DNA from: Limnospira fusiformis SAG 85.79
GTDB taxonomy: Bacteria > Cyanobacteriota > Cyanobacteriia > Cyanobacteriales > Microcoleaceae
DNA length: 64,000 nucleotides
Direction: 5' to 3'
Assembly (NCBI RefSeq): GCF_012516315.1
Contig: NZ_CP051185.1
Location: forward strand, 4,717,363 to 4,781,362
The first letter of the stretch is position 1; every line of letters begins with the position of its first letter. Positions 60,401 to 64,000 of this stretch are shown piece by piece. The translations under genes and the position numbers were made by a program. The notes beneath the pieces were generated by a model that saw only the letters and a program-made list of their open reading frames with translations, ran no database searches and was not told where the DNA came from.

Positions 60401-60484
60401 CGCCCCCAACTTCTGGAAGTTTTGTAATGTTTGGTAATAGGACTTTACCGCCTTGTGGGAAGGTTTCAGATTCAAAGTAGCCAT
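57401..60484 (-). CDS. Single-chain restriction-modification enzyme (type IIG / ISP-like)
   Basis: 1027 residues from ATG 60484 (TTG at 60490 is in frame). An N-terminal nuclease-like part (about 40-130) shows VDGLF...GIWEAKD, a PD-(D/E)XK-type D...ExK motif. A gamma-class N6-adenine methylase core follows: DPFVGTGNFIMRIMREI near 348 (motif I, SAM) and VVIGNPPYNTA near 445 (motif IV NPPY). The C-terminal 400 residues should hold target recognition. No helicase/ATPase motor is seen, so it differs from the longer LlaGI-type ISP enzymes. Recognition sequence unknown. No obvious ribosome site: the leader is made of TTAATTG/TTAATTA runs merging with minisatellite 2. Confidence 0.85.
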   Translation of the reverse strand: MATLNLKPSHKAVKSYYQTLQNFQKLGAANEGAVKVAFADLLTSCCQQFNWILVQENSLKLTAKKRIQVDGLFVRDDTLKHGIWEAKDTADDLPKEVQKKFAKGYPKDNIIFQSPDRVIIWQGGKQVYDQDITKPEALVESLKLFFEYRPPQIENWEKAAAEFGEKVRGLGEKLVDLIESQRKTNPQFIGAFQGFSNLCRQSINPNISDAAVEEMLIQHLLTERIFRQIFNNPDFTRRNIIAVEIEKVIEALTSKSFSRAHFLGDVDYFYRALEEAAATITEYSEKQHFLNTVYERFFQGFAVNVADTHGIVYTPQSIVDFMVRSVDEILRTEFKKSLSDKGVHILDPFVGTGNFIMRIMREIRKTALSHKYQQELHCNEVMLLPYYIASMNIEHEYLTATGQYQPFDGICLVDTFSVQEASQLDLFTPQNTQRVKQQQSSPIFVVIGNPPYNTAQQNENDNNKNRKYSQTGGVDQRVAETYAKDSKATNKNKLSDPYVKAFRWAADRIEDEGIVAFVSNNSFIDAIAFDGMRQHLAQDFDAIYILDLGGNIRKNASNQPIYNVFDIKVGVSINLLIKKKEGNKSPGKIYYAAVGEFWRKQEKYDYLEKCQHLGGVDWEEIKPDKKHTWLTAGLHADFETFIPMGTKETKAAKGDATGAIFKLFSLGVNTNRDVWAYNFNPDELAANIQRMIATYNEQTRKWHDCQDPSVNLDDFVISDDTKIKWSSRLKECLKANITTQFIPENVRNSLYRPFCFQFLYFDEVLTHRRGQFPYIFPTPETEKENRVICVTGLGSEKSFTAMISNMIVDLNMLSPGTGGARCFPFYSYDEDGNNRQENITDWALDAFREEYENRAISKWDIFYYIYGLLHHPRYREKYADNLKRELPRIPYAPEFESFAKAGKRLAEIHLNYEKQPEYRLEFIENDEVALNWRVEKMKLSKDKTQLIYNEFLTLAGIPPKVFAYRLGNRSALDWIIDRYQVKIDKRSGIENDPNRLDDEQYIVRLIGQVITVSLETVDIVNQLPSLE

Positions 60485-60524
60485 AAGCAATTAATAATTA
60501 ACAATTAACAATTAACAATTAACA

Positions 60525-61835
60525 ATTCTTGATTATTGCCGGGGGGCAAGTGATGGGGTATTACCCAGAGGAGGTCAAGTCCTGGGAGAACCCGCGTCCA
60601 CCATTATCAATGGAATAATTAATTATTAATTATTAATTATTAATTATTAATTATTCACAATTCTTGATTATTGCCGGGGGGCAAGTGATGGGGTATTACC
60701 CAGAGGAGGTCAAGTCCTAGGAGAACCCGCGTCCACCATTATCAATGGAATAATTAATTATTAATTATTAATTATTAATTATTAATTATTCACAATTCTT
60801 GATTATTGCCGGGGGGCAAGTGATGGGGTATTACCCAGAGGAGGTCAAGTCCTGGGAGAACCCGCGTCCACCATTATCAATGGAATAATTAATTATTAAT
60901 TATTAATTATTAATTATTAATTATTCACAATTCTTGATTATTGCCGGGGGGCAAGTGATGGGGTATTACCCAGAGGAGGTCAAGTCCTGGGAGAACCCGC
61001 GTCCACCATTATCAATGGAATAATTAATTATTAATTATTAATTATTAATTATTAATTATTAATTATTCACAATTCTTGATTATTGCCGGGGGGCAAGTGA
61101 TGGGGTATTACCCAGAGGAGGTCAAGTCCTGGGAGAACCCGCGTCCACCATTATCAATGGAATAATTAATTATTAATTATTAATTATTAATTATTAATTA
61201 TTCACAATTCTTGATTATTGCCGGGGGGCAAGTGATGGGGTATTACCCAGAGGAGGTCAAGTCCTAGGAGAACCCGCGTCCACCATTATCAATGGAATAA
61301 TTAATTATTAATTATTAATTATTAATTATTAATTATTAATTATTCACAATTCTTGATTATTGCCGGGGGGCAAGTGATGGGGTATTACCCAGAGGAGGTC
61401 AAGTCCTGGGAGAACCCGCGTCCACCATTATCAATGGAATAATTAATTATTAATTATTAATTATTAATTATTAATTATTCACAATTCTTGATTATTGCCG
61501 GGGGGCAAGTGATGGGGTATTACCCAGAGGAGGTCAAGTCCTAGGAGAACCCGCGTCCACCATTATCAATGGAATAATTAATTATTAATTATTAATTATT
61601 AATTATTAATTATTCACAATTCTTGATTATTGCCGGGGGGCAAGTGATGGGGTATTACCCAGAGGAGGTCAAGTCCTAGGAGAACCCGCGTCCACCATTA
61701 TCAATGGAATAATTAATTATTAATTATTAATTATTAATTATTAATTATTCACAATTCTTGATTATTGCCGGGGGGCAAGTGATGGGGTATTACCCAGAGG
61801 AGGTCAAGTCCTGGGAGAACCCGCGTCCACCATGA
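60525..61835. repeat. Minisatellite 2: about 10 units of 135 bp with internal heptamer runs
   Basis: ATTCTTGATTATTGCC recurs at 60525, 60660, 60795, 60930, 61072, 61207, 61349, 61484, 61619 and 61754. Spacing is 135, or 142 when one extra TTAATTA is present. The core GGGGGGCAAGTGATGGGGTA, CCCAGAGGAGGTCAAGTCCT and CCGCGTCCACCATTATCAAT is conserved; TCCTGGGAG and TCCTAGGAG versions alternate irregularly. Different core from minisatellite 1 but the same heptamer. It fills the gap between the divergent restriction enzyme and response-regulator genes. Confidence 0.97.
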
Positions 61836-62009
61836 TCAATTGTCCATTATACATTATCCACCACGATGGATTGAGTTAATTCACTATTTATGCTATCCTA
61901 ACGAGAGTGTAAGACAGTAATGTTGCCCTTACCCTCCTCAATCCCATTAATTGAGTTGTATGAGGACATTAAAAAAATTTAAGCGATCGTCAGGAGGCCA
62001 AGCGGCTTC

Positions 62010-63260
62010 ATGCAAGGCTCTTTAAATGAAATCGATATCCGCAGTATATTGCAGTTGGTCGAAGTCGGTCAACGCACCGGTCAGTTAATGGTGGAAGCCT
62101 ATAGCCCCGCCGCCTCGGTAGTTTCGGAAAAATATAGCGATCGCTTGAAGAGTCACTGCTGGCTAGTTTTTTGCTCCAACGGTAGAATTGTCTATGCTGG
62201 GGAAAGCGAGGGTAGCCTGAAAAGACTGCGGGACTACCTGTACCGCTACAAGTTAACAGAAGTCCTCAATGAGTTAGAAGTGCCGTCAATTACGGCAGTT
62301 AACGCGCCCGAATACGGCTATTTGTGGGTGCTACTAGAACAAAACGCGATTACCCCCACCCAGGGGCGCAGCATTCTCCATGGGATGATTTCCGAAACCC
62401 TATTCGACCTTCTCAGCCTTCACCACGGGGCTTTTAACTTTGAAATGGGTTCACCCCTAGCACCGCAATTAATGACTTTACAAATCAACACGGTGTTACC
62501 TAAAATTATGAAACAGGTGCAGGAGTGGAAAACTTTTCACCCCCATATCCAATCCCCCAGTCAGTGCCCCCTCATTTTAGACCCAGACAAACTTAGACAA
62601 GTAGTGCGTCCCAATGTCTTTGAAACTTTAACCCGTTGGGCGGACGGAAAAACGACTTTCCGACAAATTTCCCGTTATTTGAACCGAGATATTGTCGCAG
62701 TCACCAAGGCGATCTATCCTTTTTTACAACAGGGTTTTGTGCAACTGCGCTTTCGGCCGACCGAACCAAGTCCGTACCCCCGTTCTCAGTTCGAGAGTAA
62801 GGTTCCCCGCATTGTCTGTATTGATGACGATCGCGTAATTCGGGAGACAGTAGAGTTAATCTTAACGGAGCATGGCTACGAGGCGACGGCTATAGGTCAT
62901 CCCCTGAAGGCATTAAGTCAAGTGTTCCAACTGAAACCAGATCTGATTTTATGCGATATCGCCATGCCGGAACTAAATGGATATGAAATTTGCGCGATGT
63001 TGCGAAGTTCTAGTGCTTTTCGGGAAACTCCGATTATCATGCTAACAGGCATTGATGGATTTATCGATCGCCTCAAAGCCCGAATGGTGAGAGCGACCAA
63101 TTATCTGACCAAACCGTTTAGCAAGAGGGAGTTACTGACGCTGGTAGAAAACTATGTGGGTACAGCCGACGGTCATTCCCGGAAGCTAGAAAGTCAACTC
63201 GCCGAGACTTTTTCCCATAAGTGGCCTTCTCTTGACTCGGAGGAGTCTTATTCGGTCTGA
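62010..63260 (+). CDS. PatA-type response regulator (DUF4388 plus receiver domain), PilG-like
   Basis: 416 residues. Residues about 1-240 are the PatA/DUF4388 effector region (MQGSLNEIDIRSILQLVEVGQRTGQL...WLVFCSNGRIVYA; WADGKTTFRQISRYLN). Residues about 266-385 are a receiver: VCIDDDRVIRE acidic pair, phospho-acceptor Asp in DLILCDIAMPELNGYE, Thr in PIIMLTGID, and Lys in NYLTKPFSK. AGGAGG lies upstream. With the CheY-like and CheW-like genes after it, it forms the head of a pilus motility/phototaxis operon like slr1041-slr1044 (pixG/pilG type) or hmpABC. Confidence 0.9.
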   Translation: MQGSLNEIDIRSILQLVEVGQRTGQLMVEAYSPAASVVSEKYSDRLKSHCWLVFCSNGRIVYAGESEGSLKRLRDYLYRYKLTEVLNELEVPSITAVNAPEYGYLWVLLEQNAITPTQGRSILHGMISETLFDLLSLHHGAFNFEMGSPLAPQLMTLQINTVLPKIMKQVQEWKTFHPHIQSPSQCPLILDPDKLRQVVRPNVFETLTRWADGKTTFRQISRYLNRDIVAVTKAIYPFLQQGFVQLRFRPTEPSPYPRSQFESKVPRIVCIDDDRVIRETVELILTEHGYEATAIGHPLKALSQVFQLKPDLILCDIAMPELNGYEICAMLRSSSAFRETPIIMLTGIDGFIDRLKARMVRATNYLTKPFSKRELLTLVENYVGTADGHSRKLESQLAETFSHKWPSLDSEESYSV

Positions 63261-63494
63261 TTTCAAAGTGTAATCAATAGGTGGCGAACTTAGGTATACT
63301 TGAGATTAAATCCATTCGCATTAAGGATTTGATCAAATCAACTCTGCGGGTGGAATATCGCGGTTGCAATAAAGCCAATGGCTTGTAACTGGAATGTCTC
63401 GGAGCTGAGGGTTGGCCGAATTATATTGGAAATGCCCCAGTCCCTCCGCGCCCTGCCTCAGTTAACTTAGAACCCAGCAACTCAGCAAGATAGT

Positions 63495-63860
63495 ATGAAT
63501 ACAATTATGGTTGTAGAAGACAGTGTGACACAACGGGAGATGATCTCAAATCTCCTGAGAGAAAGTGGCTTAAAAGTCGCGGTAGCAAGCGACGGTGTAG
63601 AGGCACTAGAACAAGTTCAACAAATCTCTCCCGATCTAGTGGTGTTGGATATTGTAATGCCTCGCATGAATGGCTACGAACTGTGTCGCCGTCTCAAGTC
63701 TGATCCGAAAACTCAAAAAATTGCCATTGTGATGTGTTCTTCCAAGGGAGAGGAGTTCGATCGATATTGGGGCATGAAACAGGGGGCAGATGCTTATATC
63801 GCCAAACCATTTCAGCCGACTGAACTGGTAGGGACGGTTAAACAGCTATTAAGGGGGTAG
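63495..63860 (+). CDS. CheY-like response regulator (PilH-like)
   Basis: 121 residues, a stand-alone receiver: IMVVEDSVTQREMI acidic site, phospho-acceptor in LVVLDIVMPRMNGYELC, Ser in IVMCSSKGEE, Lys in AYIAKPFQP. No output domain, so it signals by protein contact. It is 234 bp after the PatA-type regulator and 10 bp before the CheW-like gene, consistent with PilG-PilH-PilI order. Confidence 0.92.
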   Translation: MNTIMVVEDSVTQREMISNLLRESGLKVAVASDGVEALEQVQQISPDLVVLDIVMPRMNGYELCRRLKSDPKTQKIAIVMCSSKGEEFDRYWGMKQGADAYIAKPFQPTELVGTVKQLLRG

Positions 63861-63870
63861 GTGAGGGGTA

Positions 63871-64000
63871 ATGGTTGGAAGTCCCGATTTTATCACGGGT
63901 CAAGGTGCAGACGGCTCCGAGTTTCAGGAGCTAGAAACCCCAGAGGGTGAGTTGCATCTGCGTTTTTTTGTGGCATCGGGTGCCGAATTTGCCTTGCCCG
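63871..64000 (+). CDS. CheW-like adaptor, N-terminal part (cut by window end)
   Basis: The frame from ATG 63871 reads MVGSPDFITGQGADGSEFQE and then GELHLRFFVASGAEFALP. The last part is the first strand of a CheW domain (normally followed by ...I..V.E). Only 43 codons are visible. By position it is the adaptor joining a methyl-accepting protein to a CheA kinase in the same operon. Confidence 0.7.
   Translation, partial: MVGSPDFITGQGADGSEFQELETPEGELHLRFFVASGAEFALP

Noticed and set aside
48651-61835. CRISPR arrays
   Set aside because: Both arrays are continuous tandem duplications of 132-142 bp with no unique spacers, and no cas genes are nearby.

Overview
The window looks like the chromosome of a filamentous, non-heterocystous cyanobacterium close to Arthrospira (Spirulina) or a related Oscillatoriales. 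Evidence: frequent HIP1 octamers (GCGATCGC) outside the mobile region, phycobilisome-type proteins, cyanophycin synthetase with cyanophycinase, a Ycf34 protein, COP23 and DUF4388/PatA-type domains, and a very high load of group II introns and IS elements. The assignment is from gene content only; no database was searched.

1-13.27 kb is a mobile-element pile. After the end of a cation-efflux gene and an IS1 remnant come six IS630/Tc1-like copies (TA targets), group II intron pieces on both strands, and two clean twintrons (intron in intron; boundaries at 3333/3624/4490/5113 and 10285/10579/12690/13242). An IS4-family element with an 8-bp duplication sits in the inner intron of the second twintron. 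One intron 5' end lies exactly inside an IS630 transposase gene. Two tRNA genes (CAU and Gly-CCC) and a duplicated spacer suggest the invaded DNA was a tRNA array. I saw no HIP1 site in this stretch.

13.28-34.3 kb is mostly conserved chromosome: CPA2 antiporter with Usp domains, GH13 sugar phosphorylase, thioredoxin-CcdA-like membrane protein, trmD, the cphB-cphA cyanophycin pair, an orphan phycobiliprotein-like/linker pair, a FAS1-COP23 secreted protein, a C39-like peptidase, bacterioferritin, an ECF-type Ni/Co uptake cluster (lipoprotein, auxiliary protein, cbiM, cbiQ, no ATPase gene here) and tsaB. A 36-bp minisatellite lies between cbiM and cbiQ. A membrane-protein gene at 34319-35170 carries an in-frame TAG.

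35.3-48.4 kb is the most unusual coding region: a tandemly amplified cassette of a small secreted protein plus an exported TPR-CHAT (caspase-like) protein, with toxin-antitoxin modules or remnants in the slot between them. Two CHAT proteins keep the His/Cys dyad; the third has lost both residues. A remnant of a third secreted partner follows CHAT3.

48.5-64 kb has two large minisatellites (132-bp and 135-bp units, each with variable runs of a TTAATTA heptamer), a zinc-ribbon Ser/Thr kinase with membrane tail, Ycf34, an ATPase-GGDEF protein, cca, tRNA-Asp, a phytase-like esterase, a single-chain type IIG restriction-modification enzyme, and the start of a pilus/phototaxis operon (PatA-type regulator, CheY-like regulator, CheW-like protein cut by the window end).
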